From contig DAOTWY010000023.1 of the NCBI GenBank assembly GCA_034435635.1, positions 1 to 43,374 of the forward strand: a DNA stretch of 43,374 bases, in the 5' to 3' direction. Below are positions 1 to 7,644 of this stretch, in pieces. This DNA comes from DAOTWY01 sp003696565 (GTDB taxonomy: Bacteria; Chloroflexota; Anaerolineae; Aggregatilineales; Phototrophicaceae). Each line of letters begins with the position of its first letter. Position 1 is the first letter of the stretch. The position numbers and the translations under genes are program-made. Below the pieces are notes generated by a model. That model did not search any database. It saw only the letters and a program-made list of their open reading frames with translations, and was not told the origin of the DNA.

Positions 1-1
1 C

Positions 2-472
2 AGCGGTTATGCTTTGGGTGGCGGGTGCGAAATAGCCATGATGGCGGATATGATTGTCGCATCTGAAACAGCACAATTTGGTCAACCAGAGATCAACTTG
101 GGCATTCTCCCTGGTGCGGGTGGCACTCAACGCCTCACACGGGCGGTTGGCAAGGCGATCACCATGGAAATGTGCTTAGCAGATCGCCGGCTATCCGCCG
201 ATGAAGCAAAGCAATATGGATTAGTTAATCATGTCGTGCCGGTGGAACGGTATTTGGATGAGGCAATTCGGCTTGGGCAAAAAGTCGCCTCAATGTCTCG
301 TATTGCTATCCGCCTCACCAAAGATGCGGTGAACAAAGCCTTTGAACTAAGTTTGCAAGAAGGTTTAAACTATGAAAAACGGAACTTTTATCTTTTATTC
401 GGCACAGAGGATCGTATAGAAGGCATGAACGCCTTTATTGAAAAACGTCAACCATCATGGAAGCATCGTTAA
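2..472 (+). CDS. Enoyl-CoA hydratase/isomerase (crotonase family), C-terminal part
   Basis: The gene is cut by the left edge of the window; about 157 C-terminal residues of a protein usually near 260 are present. The fragment opens inside the crotonase signature: GYALGGGCEIAM is followed by a segment containing FGQPEINLGILPGAGGTQRL. The two glutamates used by enoyl-CoA hydratases to add water across the 2,3-double bond of enoyl-CoA (E144 and E164 in the rat enzyme) are both there, in GGGCE and QPE. The GAGGTQR segment and the C-terminal helices are intact. This favours true hydratase activity in fatty-acid beta-oxidation or a related acyl-CoA pathway, though family members with isomerase activity cannot be excluded. 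The frame is open to the first base, so the in-frame TTG at 14 is not the real start. The 3' end overlaps the next gene by 16 nt, suggesting co-transcription. Confidence 0.93.
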   Translation, partial: SGYALGGGCEIAMMADMIVASETAQFGQPEINLGILPGAGGTQRLTRAVGKAITMEMCLADRRLSADEAKQYGLVNHVVPVERYLDEAIRLGQKVASMSRIAIRLTKDAVNKAFELSLQEGLNYEKRNFYLLFGTEDRIEGMNAFIEKRQPSWKHR

Positions 473-1035
473 TTTATACTTGTAACATTGGCGGGGATTT
501 AAACCTGTTGCCCCGCCTGCATACTTTCATCCGTGCGCAGCGCGCAGGCACAGATGCTATTCTACTTGATTTGGGTGGGGCTTGTTCGCCAAATATATGG
601 CATTGTGAAGTGACAGAGGGGCGTTCGACCTTATTAGTTTTGGATGCGATGGGATATGACTTAGCCTATGTTGAGTTATCCTCAGAAAGCCGTGAAAAGC
701 TCCGCAATCAAGTCATGATGCGGTTAGTGGATGGTACCCACCCCATCACTTATAAAGATATTTTATTCACGACTAAGCCACGACATCATCGGGATGAAGT
801 GTTGGTTATACCGGCAGAAAAGACTTATCTCAAAGACAAAACCCTACATCTGGCAAACATAAAATCGGGTGAAGTTGGTATTGTTCATGTGGAGGGCGAT
901 ATGATCCAACATCAAGTTCACACAGTGCCGGAGCACATCCCTCCTGATCCTTCAATCAGCGGAACAATTGAGTTTGTCCTTTCTGAAGCGCGTTATTTTC
1001 AGCGTAAAAAGAGCCGGGAAAATAGATTATCATAA
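457..1035 (+). CDS. Hypothetical protein, possibly a degenerate 5'-nucleotidase/metallophosphatase-like domain
   Basis: This 192-residue protein has no signal peptide or membrane segment. Its first 75 residues follow the pattern of the N-terminal beta-alpha units of UshA/5'-nucleotidase-type metallophosphatases: a strand ending IYTCNIGGDL, a helix with LPRLHTFIRAQRAG, a strand ILLDLGG, then LLVLDAMGYDLAYV. The metal-binding residues of that family (DxH, GD and GNHE) would fall at CNIGG, LGG and VEL and are all missing. If related, it is catalytically dead or repurposed. The family resemblance is inferred from pattern only. The start overlaps the enoyl-CoA hydratase gene by 16 nt and the stop lies 2 nt before the next gene, so the three probably form one transcript. 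The function is unknown. Confidence 0.8.
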   Translation: MEASLIYTCNIGGDLNLLPRLHTFIRAQRAGTDAILLDLGGACSPNIWHCEVTEGRSTLLVLDAMGYDLAYVELSSESREKLRNQVMMRLVDGTHPITYKDILFTTKPRHHRDEVLVIPAEKTYLKDKTLHLANIKSGEVGIVHVEGDMIQHQVHTVPEHIPPDPSISGTIEFVLSEARYFQRKKSRENRLS

Positions 1036-1037
1036 CC

Positions 1038-1979
1038 ATGTCTAATTCCATTACAAAAGCTCTTATCCGGGAGCGATTACAATATATCTATACCCAATTG
1101 CTACAAGGTGATTTTGAACGTAATCGCATACAATCCGAACTGCACCGCTTGTTAGAAAAGTCCATAGAACTTGATTTACCGCTTTACCAGTTTGAGGCAT
1201 TAAAGAATCTCGGTGTGCTACACGCTATTCTTGGTGAGCTAGATCAAGGTTTAGATTATCATCTTCAGGCACAGACAATAGCCGAAAAAAATGACTATAT
1301 TAGCGGCATCTTCAACATTTTAAACAACCTTTCAAACATTTATGACCGCATAGGACAACCCCAAAAAGCATTACAAACCATACGCCAGGCATTGGAGATG
1401 GCACAAACTCACCCAGAATTAAAACCGCATATCATCTTAGCTGGAACAAATTTAGGTAATTTACTATGCAGCCAGGAGCTTTATTTAGAAGCAGAAACAA
1501 TATTTAAGTATTGTATGCAAGTTTATCATGACTTAATGATCAACCATCGGCGTGATGACATCGCGTCTCGGCATCTTATTGCGATCTATGCCGGTTTAGC
1601 TATTATTTATACAGAACAACACAGCTATCGTATCGCACGGGAATATGCCACACTAGCAGAAAGTCTGTTACAAAACGATACGGTTTTCAGTCGGCGGTTG
1701 ATGGCACATCTTGTCAAAACACGGTTGGCATATTATGAGCCTCAATCCAGAACTGAATTACAAGATCAACTGAGCAAGGTTGAGCAGATTATTCAACAAT
1801 ATGCTGTACTAAAAGGCGAAATAGCCCATCTATTGCACCGTGAAGCACTGTATTGGCGTAAACGTTCAAAAACCGAACTTGCCCGCCACTTTGCTCATCA
1901 AGCTAAGCAGATTTATGAAACAGTCAACGATCAAAATAATCTCATGGCGATTGAAGCTCTGCTTGAGGGGTTATTGTAA
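1038..1979 (+). CDS. TPR-repeat protein
   Basis: The 313-residue soluble protein is almost wholly alpha-helical and built from degenerate tetratricopeptide repeats. Repeats are visible at about residues 50-85 (ALKNLGVLHAILGELDQGLD), 90-125 (ILNNLSNIYDRIGQPQKALQ), 132-170 (AGTNLGNLLCSQELYLEAE) and 185-220. Such arrays usually act as protein-interaction scaffolds. There is no attached enzymatic domain, so its partner cannot be named. It starts 2 nt after the preceding gene, pointing to translational coupling. Its last 38 nt overlap the convergent glycosyltransferase gene. A second TPR protein of nearly the same size and style lies at 9223-10155. Confidence 0.88.
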   Translation: MSNSITKALIRERLQYIYTQLLQGDFERNRIQSELHRLLEKSIELDLPLYQFEALKNLGVLHAILGELDQGLDYHLQAQTIAEKNDYISGIFNILNNLSNIYDRIGQPQKALQTIRQALEMAQTHPELKPHIILAGTNLGNLLCSQELYLEAETIFKYCMQVYHDLMINHRRDDIASRHLIAIYAGLAIIYTEQHSYRIAREYATLAESLLQNDTVFSRRLMAHLVKTRLAYYEPQSRTELQDQLSKVEQIIQQYAVLKGEIAHLLHREALYWRKRSKTELARHFAHQAKQIYETVNDQNNLMAIEALLEGLL

Positions 1980-3843
1980 CCGCACTGACTGGCTCTCCGT
2001 CTGGAGGTAAAAAGATCAACCCAACATTGTGTAACCCATCAAACTGCCCCACCATCAAGGTGAAATCATCTGGTGCATCGAACTGCATCTCATGAACATG
2101 AATATCACCAATAGACCAAGCATAACCAGGTAGCCCTTGTCCATCAACAATAGCGACTCTTTCGCCATCCGCATTAAAAACATGAACAAAAGGTGCATAA
2201 ATATGTTGAAGCACCTCTTGAGGAACAGCATCCACCCGCCAAAAGGTACGAATCCGCCACTGTGTCCCGACTTGCCATAAATCATAAGCTAATAAAGTTA
2301 GCCCCTGTTGGGTAGGAATATTAAGCGATATGCCGGTTATATCTAGGTTTTGAGCTTGAGGTAATAAATCAACAGTCACTTGCTGACCATCATTGAGCAT
2401 CAACGTCTCTAATCGCTGCGCGCCATAGGGTAATGGCGCATCATCTGACATCATCTGAATATAAAGCCCACCACGAGCAGGCACATAATGAAAATCTGGT
2501 GCGCGGGTATCACGTATGGCTGTAAACAGCCTGCCGGAAAAACTGTTAATAATCCAAGCGTCAATAGGAATGTAAACAATGCCATCTTGCGGTAATGCTC
2601 GGCTGACCATTTGCCCAATCGTCATGCCGACATCCACCGGCAAAGCAGAAAATTCGTGCATACCAGGAAGCGCGTTCGTCTCCTGATAATAGCGCGCACT
2701 GTTGGTCAGCATGAGTGCGGCAAATGGGATAAACGCCAATGACAGCACCCAAGTCATCAGGCGTGTGCGTGTCACAATATGGATTCCCCAGGCAGCCAAC
2801 ACGTAACCAGCAGGCAACCCTAAAAGCTGATACATGGGATGAACAATGTTATTGGTATAAGTCATAGCAAGAACTGGTAAGCCGAACCAGATCAGCACAA
2901 TCAGCGCGGCATCTCGCTTTTCACGCTTAGTGACAATCTGCCAAGCCGCTGCGCCAATCCCCAAGAAAATTGTCATAGATAGCACCACAACGGCAGGCTG
3001 CGTCAGATCATATCGCAGTTCAAAATCGTCAGCCGGGGCATCCAAACCACGCACGACTTCGTAATCCTTACCTGTAACCAGGCGCAGGGCATGTTGAAAC
3101 GCTTCCAAACGAAAGCTCGGCTCACTAGATGAAAAATTTTCTACACGATCTGCTACGGTTTCTGCTTGGTTAACCAAGCCAATGACATACAAGCTAAACA
3201 TTAAAAGAAAACACGTGCTGCCAATCCACACGCCACGCCAGGGGACACGCTTTCGGAAAATCAGCATTAAGAGACCAACCGGCACGACAATAAAAAACGC
3301 CAATAAATAAGTGTGTGCAAGCAGGGTCATGGCAATCAATGCAAAAATCATTCGTTGCGCCGGAAGGCGTGTTCGGTTAAGCAATACCCCCCACAACAGC
3401 CAAGCCACCAGCGGGACAAAAAACGGCAACAAGGCTTGTACCCAAGATGTACGACTGTATTCAATCACCCAGGGGTTAACCGCCATCAAAGCAGCGGCAA
3501 CCAATGCCGATTTTTCGTCTAGTATCAACCGAGTAGCTTTATATGTTAACCACACTCCCAGCCAGTTGAGCAATATAACAAAGACATAAACCCCTAATGG
3601 TGAGCGTGTTAAGGCGACAACCGGAATATAGAGATAGCCTGTTAAGGGTGGGTTCGCAAATAAAACAGAAGTGCCCTGCCCTGCCAATGGAAACTCCCCC
3701 CAATCTAACGTGGTCATCGCTTGCCATACTGGGTAGGCATGGTCTACATTATGTTCAATTTCGGTGATATAACGCACACGTGCCACAAGTGCTAATGCAA
3801 GGATACCGATCAAAATCAGTTGATTACTTTTACGTAATGTCAT
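1942..3843 (-). CDS. Multi-pass membrane glycosyltransferase, GT39/PMT-ArnT-like
   Basis: This is a 633-residue integral membrane protein. The N-terminal two thirds contain roughly ten hydrophobic spans, starting with LILIGILALALVARVRY. The C-terminal 220 residues form a soluble, presumably extracytoplasmic, domain. The first large loop carries EHNVDHAYPVWQAM, with the acidic residue placed as in dolichyl-phosphate-mannose:protein mannosyltransferases and ArnT. The following NPPLTGYLYIP and helices with NPWVIEYSRTSWVQALLPFF also fit this superfamily. Such enzymes transfer a sugar from a polyprenyl-phosphate donor to an acceptor outside the membrane. The donor could come from the polyprenol-phosphate mannosyltransferase encoded at 17821-18588 (inference). 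The gene is convergent with the TPR gene and overlaps its end by 38 nt. Confidence 0.82.
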   Translation of the reverse strand: MTLRKSNQLILIGILALALVARVRYITEIEHNVDHAYPVWQAMTTLDWGEFPLAGQGTSVLFANPPLTGYLYIPVVALTRSPLGVYVFVILLNWLGVWLTYKATRLILDEKSALVAAALMAVNPWVIEYSRTSWVQALLPFFVPLVAWLLWGVLLNRTRLPAQRMIFALIAMTLLAHTYLLAFFIVVPVGLLMLIFRKRVPWRGVWIGSTCFLLMFSLYVIGLVNQAETVADRVENFSSSEPSFRLEAFQHALRLVTGKDYEVVRGLDAPADDFELRYDLTQPAVVVLSMTIFLGIGAAAWQIVTKREKRDAALIVLIWFGLPVLAMTYTNNIVHPMYQLLGLPAGYVLAAWGIHIVTRTRLMTWVLSLAFIPFAALMLTNSARYYQETNALPGMHEFSALPVDVGMTIGQMVSRALPQDGIVYIPIDAWIINSFSGRLFTAIRDTRAPDFHYVPARGGLYIQMMSDDAPLPYGAQRLETLMLNDGQQVTVDLLPQAQNLDITGISLNIPTQQGLTLLAYDLWQVGTQWRIRTFWRVDAVPQEVLQHIYAPFVHVFNADGERVAIVDGQGLPGYAWSIGDIHVHEMQFDAPDDFTLMVGQFDGLHNVGLIFLPPDGEPVSAVTITPQAELQSP

Positions 3844-3922
3844 TTATGCCCTGTATGATGTTTTGTCACAATTGATATTAGCCCCTTAAAAAGAGGAACT
3901 TCAACACAGGATAAAACCTATA

Positions 3923-3971
3923 GTTGTTTAAAACAACCTTAAAGGGGATTATTTAATTGCATAATCCCCTT
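3923..3971 (-). terminator. Strong hairpin downstream of the SH3b-protein gene
   Basis: A perfect 11-bp inverted repeat (AAGGGGATTAT at 3942-3952, ATAATCCCCTT at 3961-3971) closes an 8-nt loop. A second palindrome, GTTGTTTAAAACAAC, lies beside it at 3923-3937. The hairpin is 37 nt past the stop of the minus-strand gene at 4008, so termination is the likely role. The U-run after the stem is short on that strand (CCCCTTTAAGG), so efficiency is uncertain. Confidence 0.55.
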
Positions 3972-4007
3972 GTTATCGATTTATGATAACCTGACAATCA
4001 ATATGGA

Positions 4008-5102
4008 TTAACCCGTAACCGCAACCTGGTTTAAACCGCCACGAATCCGCCCGAATCCAACGGCAGACCACCCAATCGTGTTGCCATAGCGGACTTGTAC
4101 CCAGCGATTATCTGATGTTCTCCCAATGACCTCCGCTGTTAACCCCCAGGGGATTGTCCCAATGATTTGAGCATCAGTAGTAGGTGCGCTGCGGATGCGG
4201 AGGGGGGCATTGGTGGTATAAGTCACAGCCGCATCAATAGGTGTATCAACAATTGGCGCAGTTCCCCCACCAGAAAGCCGAACAAACCGCCCAGAAACCC
4301 AGCCTGTTTGCCCACCATAGTCAATTTGATACCAGCCGTTTGATTCACCCTGAACAATATAAATATTTTCCGGTGAGATAATGCCAATGGGATTAAAATT
4401 GGTGCCGGGTCCGGTGCGCACATTTAAACGCCCAACTGTCGCACGCAAGGTGGTAGAACCTTCTGGCGCAGCTGGTTGAGCTTGTGGCGCGGGCGTACCC
4501 GCCGTACCATATAAATAAGCTGCATCCCAATATACGCCATTGGGGTTAGATGGTTGGCTTTGGGTAGCAAATAAAAATAATGTGATGGTGCTGTTATTAG
4601 CCGTTGCGCTGACAGATGGCGTTGACCACTGCCCACGTGCGGCTGTTTCTGCCCATACAATTCCACCGGCATAGGGGTTTGTACCGCCGTTGGGGTCAAT
4701 ACCTACCCGGGCGATGCCCGTGTCACCCTCTATAAACACCCATGCCCCGCCTTGCACAGTTGTACCCGGTTGGACTGTAACTTGTTGATAAATAAACGCC
4801 GTGAACGTCCCCCCACCGCGTGCGATATGATAAGATCGCCAACCGTTCACCTTAATCCCACCGATATGTGGTAAGCCGGTTGGATGAACATTCATCCAGC
4901 TTTCTGTACGTGGTGATTGGATAACTCCACCACCCCAACCCAATGGGACAGCCATATAGACGTTGGTGTCTAATGGGTCAAAGCTGATGGGAATATAGAC
5001 TTCGCTATCAAAACTTGGATTTTGTAACAGGTTATCTTGTGCAAACGCGGGAGACACAAACACACAGATGAGCGTGCTAATTAGAACAAGAAAACGCCTC
5101 AT
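4008..5102 (-). CDS. Secreted protein with N-terminal beta-sandwich-like domain and two SH3b domains
   Basis: The 364-residue protein begins with a clear signal peptide (MRRFLVLISTLICVFVSPAFA, cleavage near AFA-QD). Residues about 25-205 start DNLLQNPSFD and resemble carbohydrate-binding beta-sandwich modules in style; this is inference. Two bacterial SH3 (SH3b) domains follow. One is at about 222-280 (RATVGRLNVRTGPGTNFNPI, then GWYQIDYGGQTGWVSGRFV); the other is at about 293-350 (PLRIRSAPTTDAQIIGTI, then WVQVRYGNTIGWSAVGF). SH3b domains commonly bind peptidoglycan or cell-wall material, so an envelope location is likely. A GTG at 5117 would give five more residues, but ATG 5102 has GAGG nine bases upstream and gives the cleaner signal peptide. 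A hairpin follows the gene. Confidence 0.88.
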   Translation of the reverse strand: MRRFLVLISTLICVFVSPAFAQDNLLQNPSFDSEVYIPISFDPLDTNVYMAVPLGWGGGVIQSPRTESWMNVHPTGLPHIGGIKVNGWRSYHIARGGGTFTAFIYQQVTVQPGTTVQGGAWVFIEGDTGIARVGIDPNGGTNPYAGGIVWAETAARGQWSTPSVSATANNSTITLFLFATQSQPSNPNGVYWDAAYLYGTAGTPAPQAQPAAPEGSTTLRATVGRLNVRTGPGTNFNPIGIISPENIYIVQGESNGWYQIDYGGQTGWVSGRFVRLSGGGTAPIVDTPIDAAVTYTTNAPLRIRSAPTTDAQIIGTIPWGLTAEVIGRTSDNRWVQVRYGNTIGWSAVGFGRIRGGLNQVAVTG

Positions 5103-5180
5103 GATAAATATCCTCACATCATTGACATTGTTTTTATATGATTATATGAGGCTTTAATGCGGCGTAGGGGAATCGGTGGG

Positions 5181-6566
5181 TTAACGGCGAAGTTCTGCGC
5201 GCAATGTCTCAATGTGGTGGCGCAGACCGGCATCTTTTTCCATGTCTTCTTCTATTTTTGAGCACCCATGTAGGACGGTGGTATGGCTACGCCCGCCAAA
5301 GATTTCCCCAATTTGAGCAAATGATGTATTGGTAAGCTGCCGAACCAAATACATGGTGACTTGACGCGCCGTATTGATTCGTGATGTACGGCTTTTTCCT
5401 GTTAATTCTGCTTGTGGCACTTGGAAATAAGCCGCAGCTGCTTCAAGAATTTGCTTAATTGTAATTGGTTGCCGCCCATGCAAGCGAGGACGATCAAATT
5501 GTTCTAAGGTCATATCCGCCAGCTCTTCCGTTAAGCCGCCAAGCTGAGCTTTAGCGACCATCTGATTAAAAACACCTTCTAGTTCGCGCACATTGGATTG
5601 GGCACGATTAGCGACTTTTTCTAATACAGCATAAGGCAGTTGGACATCACGTTCTGCCGCCCACATCTCTAATAATGCCAAACGCGACTCAAATTCTAGC
5701 GGTTGAATATCCGTCACAAGTCCACCCTCAAACCGTGAACGCAGCCGGTCTTCTAAGGTTTTCAGTTCACCTGGGTGCCTATCAGAAGCCAGGACAATCT
5801 GCTTATTAAATGTAACCAGCGCATTAAATGTGTGGAAAAATTCTTCTTGTGTGCTGTCTTTACCGGCGATAAACTGAATATCATCAACCAGTAGGACATC
5901 AGCCGAGCGGTATTTATCACGAAACATCGCCGTGGTTTTATTTCGAATAGAAGCGATCAAATCATTGGTAAAGGCTTCTGACGGGATATAGATAGTACGC
6001 AACCCTTTAGCTTGGCAAACATGGGCAATCGCTTGCAATAGATGTGTTTTACCCAAACCAACACCACCGTAGATGAAAAACGGGTTATAGCTTTTGCCAG
6101 GGTTTTCTGCAACTGCACGCGCTGCCTCATAAGTAATGCGGTTTGACCCATTGACAATGAACCGCTCAAAAGTAAAGCGCGGGTTTAATTCACTTTCCGG
6201 TAAATCTGGACGCTTTGGGGTAGCAATCCGCTCATGCCAAGGAGCCGGTTCATAGTTTGGGGCTTGTTGCGCTAATAGCCGGAAAAGTGGCATTTCATCA
6301 TCGAGCGCATTGGGGCGTGGTGGATTGTGAATCTCAAACTGCACGTCCACCTCATGCCCAACGACATCACATAAAACGCGATGCACATCACGATAGAGGC
6401 GGTATTGCAGCATATCTCGTGCATAGGCACTTTGTACGCCAATGGTAAACGTTCCCCCTTCCTCTTTTAAGAAAGTGGTATTGCGTAACCAAGTATCAAA
6501 GCTTGAACGATCAAACTGAAGTTCAAGTTGTGCGTATGCTACATCCCATGCGTCTTTGGCGTTCAC
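5181..6566 (-). CDS. dnaA: Chromosomal replication initiator protein DnaA
   Basis: DnaA binds boxes at oriC, opens the duplex and loads the helicase. All domains are visible in the 461-residue product. Domain I is at about 1-80 (AWDVAYAQLELQFDRSSFDTWL), followed by a short linker. The AAA+ domain III has Walker A GGVGLGKT at about 167-174 and Walker B LLVDDI at about 225-230, then an RSRFEGG segment. Domain IV carries the DnaA signature GGRSHTTVLHGCSKIEEDM from about residue 424. Start choice: an in-frame ATG at 6599 has no clear Shine-Dalgarno, while GTG 6566 is preceded by AAGAGGAAAC, giving the usual N-terminus. The signature has Ser where E. coli has Asp433 (GGRDHTTV). The gene faces away from the probable oriC and has a good sigma70-type promoter at 6733-6761. 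Confidence 0.97.
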   Translation of the reverse strand: MNAKDAWDVAYAQLELQFDRSSFDTWLRNTTFLKEEGGTFTIGVQSAYARDMLQYRLYRDVHRVLCDVVGHEVDVQFEIHNPPRPNALDDEMPLFRLLAQQAPNYEPAPWHERIATPKRPDLPESELNPRFTFERFIVNGSNRITYEAARAVAENPGKSYNPFFIYGGVGLGKTHLLQAIAHVCQAKGLRTIYIPSEAFTNDLIASIRNKTTAMFRDKYRSADVLLVDDIQFIAGKDSTQEEFFHTFNALVTFNKQIVLASDRHPGELKTLEDRLRSRFEGGLVTDIQPLEFESRLALLEMWAAERDVQLPYAVLEKVANRAQSNVRELEGVFNQMVAKAQLGGLTEELADMTLEQFDRPRLHGRQPITIKQILEAAAAYFQVPQAELTGKSRTSRINTARQVTMYLVRQLTNTSFAQIGEIFGGRSHTTVLHGCSKIEEDMEKDAGLRHHIETLRAELRR

Positions 6567-6675
6567 GTTTCCTCTTGCTTTTCTATTACTAACAGGCATC
6601 AACACCAGGCAATATAAAGCCCGTGGGCATTGATAGCCCCCGCTGTCAATTTAAAGTTGTTGGTTTGTTGCTTTT

Positions 6676-6719
6676 CAGGGGTACCCCTGTGCTGAAGCAG
6701 TGGCAGAGCTTCAACTTGT
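6676..6719 (-). promoter_or_regulatory. Inverted repeats in the dnaA leader
   Basis: The roughly 160-nt untranslated leader of dnaA holds a perfect 14-bp palindrome, CAGGGGTACCCCTG, at 6676-6689. Next to it is an imperfect hairpin with arms TGAAGC and GCTTCA (about 6692-6713). The palindrome could be an operator for a dimeric regulator or a leader-RNA structure. No known regulator was recognised, so the role is unassigned. Confidence 0.35.
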
Positions 6720-6732
6720 CTTGTGTCTATAT

Positions 6733-6761
6733 AGTATAGCGGATGTTGGCTATTCTCTCAA
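6733..6761 (-). promoter_or_regulatory. Probable sigma70-type promoter of dnaA
   Basis: On the minus strand a -35 element TTGAGA (6761-6756) and a -10 element TATACT (6738-6733) are separated by exactly 17 nt. Transcription would start near 6725, leaving a leader of about 160 nt before GTG 6566. The promoter lies between the DnaA-box cluster and dnaA, a common arrangement for dnaA autoregulation. Confidence 0.65.
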
Positions 6762-6789
6762 CCGGATTCAGCCGAATCACGAAAATTTT

Positions 6790-7078
6790 AAGGTTGGGAT
6801 AAGTTACGCACAAACACTTAAAAATTTGGGATAAATTAAGAGAGAGGAGTCATACCTTAATTAAGCGGTTTTTGGGATATTTTGGGATATATTATCCCAA
6901 ATAATCCCAAAGAATCCCAAATTATTGCGATTTATTTCATCGTTTGTGAAATCTGTAATTTTTTAACATTGGGATAAGTTACCGCATTTAAAAGACAAAG
7001 ATGGGAAAATAGAACCAATTCTCATAGATTTTTTACTATTTTACGGTTACAATTTTTCTAGCTACACAAATTTCATAT
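6790..7078. other. oriC: Probable chromosomal origin of replication (oriC)
   Basis: This non-coding stretch between dnaA and spoVS contains eight copies of a 9-mer close to TTATCCCAA/TTGGGATAA. They are at 6794-6802, 6826-6834, 6872-6880, 6882-6890, 6892-6900, 6902-6910, 6912-6920 and 6969-6977. The motif resembles the common DnaA box TTATCCACA but ends CCAA. The first and last copies share a longer 14-mer, TTGGGATAAGTTAC. AT-rich stretches at about 6921-6970 and 7018-7078 are candidates for the unwinding element. Clustered boxes, adjacency to dnaA and an AT-rich flank are the usual marks of a bacterial oriC. The exact limits and the box identity remain inference. Confidence 0.75.
6872..6920. 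repeat. Five DnaA-box-like 9-mers in 10-bp register
   Basis: Five 9-mers begin at 6872, 6882, 6892, 6902 and 6912, one every 10 bp. The first two read TTGGGATAT on the plus strand. The last three read TTATCCCAA, TAATCCCAA and GAATCCCAA, that is, the same motif on the minus strand. The centre of inversion is a 19-bp palindrome, TTGGGATA-TAT-TATCCCAA, at 6882-6900. One-helical-turn spacing would place bound proteins on one face of the DNA. Confidence 0.85.
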
Positions 7079-7123
7079 TTGAGTAGTTGGTTGGTAAATT
7101 GGAGTTTGGTTGAAAACAACATC

Positions 7124-7459
7124 ATGACAGAATATAGTAACACCCTATCAAGTTATCGGGACGATTCTTCTACACAATACGACGGTCCAGATGTCATCAA
7201 GGTTTCGGCAAAGTCACGTTCTACAGCCGTCGCTGGTGCCATCGCTGGAGTCATCCGTGAGCATCGTCATGCAGAGGTGCAAGCAATCGGAGCAGGAGCC
7301 GTAAACCAAGCAGTTAAAGCCCTTGCTATCGCTCGAGGATATTTAGAACGGGATAATTTAGATATTGTGTTCTTACCGTATTTTACAGAAGTGGATATTG
7401 ACGGTCAGGAACGCACCGCTGTTCGCTTCCAGGTGGAAATTCGCCCACCGAATCTATAA
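7124..7459 (+). CDS. spoVS: Stage V sporulation protein S family (SpoVS)
   Basis: The 111-residue product has a variable N-terminus of about 25 residues. A typical SpoVS domain follows: VIKVSAKSRSTAVAGAIAGV, then EVQAIGAGAVNQAVKALAIA, ending in a strand around ERTAVRFQVEIRP. SpoVS is an Alba-like small protein needed for late sporulation in Bacillus. Homologues are widespread in lineages not known to sporulate (for example Thermus and Chloroflexota), where the role is unclear and nucleic-acid binding is suspected. ATG 7124 is preferred over an upstream in-frame TTG at 7079, which lies in the AT-rich origin flank. No strong Shine-Dalgarno is seen. The gene diverges from dnaA across the probable oriC and ends at a clear terminator. 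Confidence 0.9.
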   Translation: MTEYSNTLSSYRDDSSTQYDGPDVIKVSAKSRSTAVAGAIAGVIREHRHAEVQAIGAGAVNQAVKALAIARGYLERDNLDIVFLPYFTEVDIDGQERTAVRFQVEIRPPNL

Positions 7460-7465
7460 AAAAAG

Positions 7466-7497
7466 AAGCCGCTTGCCAAGTTGCAGGCGGTTTTTTA
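7466..7497 (+). terminator. Rho-independent terminator of spoVS
   Basis: An 8-bp stem (CCGCTTGC at 7469-7476, GCAGGCGG at 7483-7490, one G-T pair) with a 6-nt loop is followed by TTTTTTATT. It begins 9 nt after the spoVS stop. Confidence 0.85.
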
Positions 7498-7644
7498 TTG
7501 ACACCCTCCCCTCTTTCTCAGTACTATCATCAACAGCCACTTACACCATATTCAATGATCAATATTATCTCTTCATCCATGCTATTAAGGTGAGATCATT
7601 GTATGCAAGGGCATTGATAGTTCAAACAGTAACAGTGAGATAAT

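Noticed and set aside
6872..6920. Repeat array as a CRISPR or iteron plasmid origin
   Set aside because: The units are 9-mers with no spacers, some inverted, next to dnaA; this fits a chromosomal oriC better than CRISPR or plasmid iterons.
7365..7643. 92-residue plus-strand open frame after spoVS
   Set aside because: It overlaps the end of spoVS in another frame, crosses the terminator and has no ribosome-binding site.
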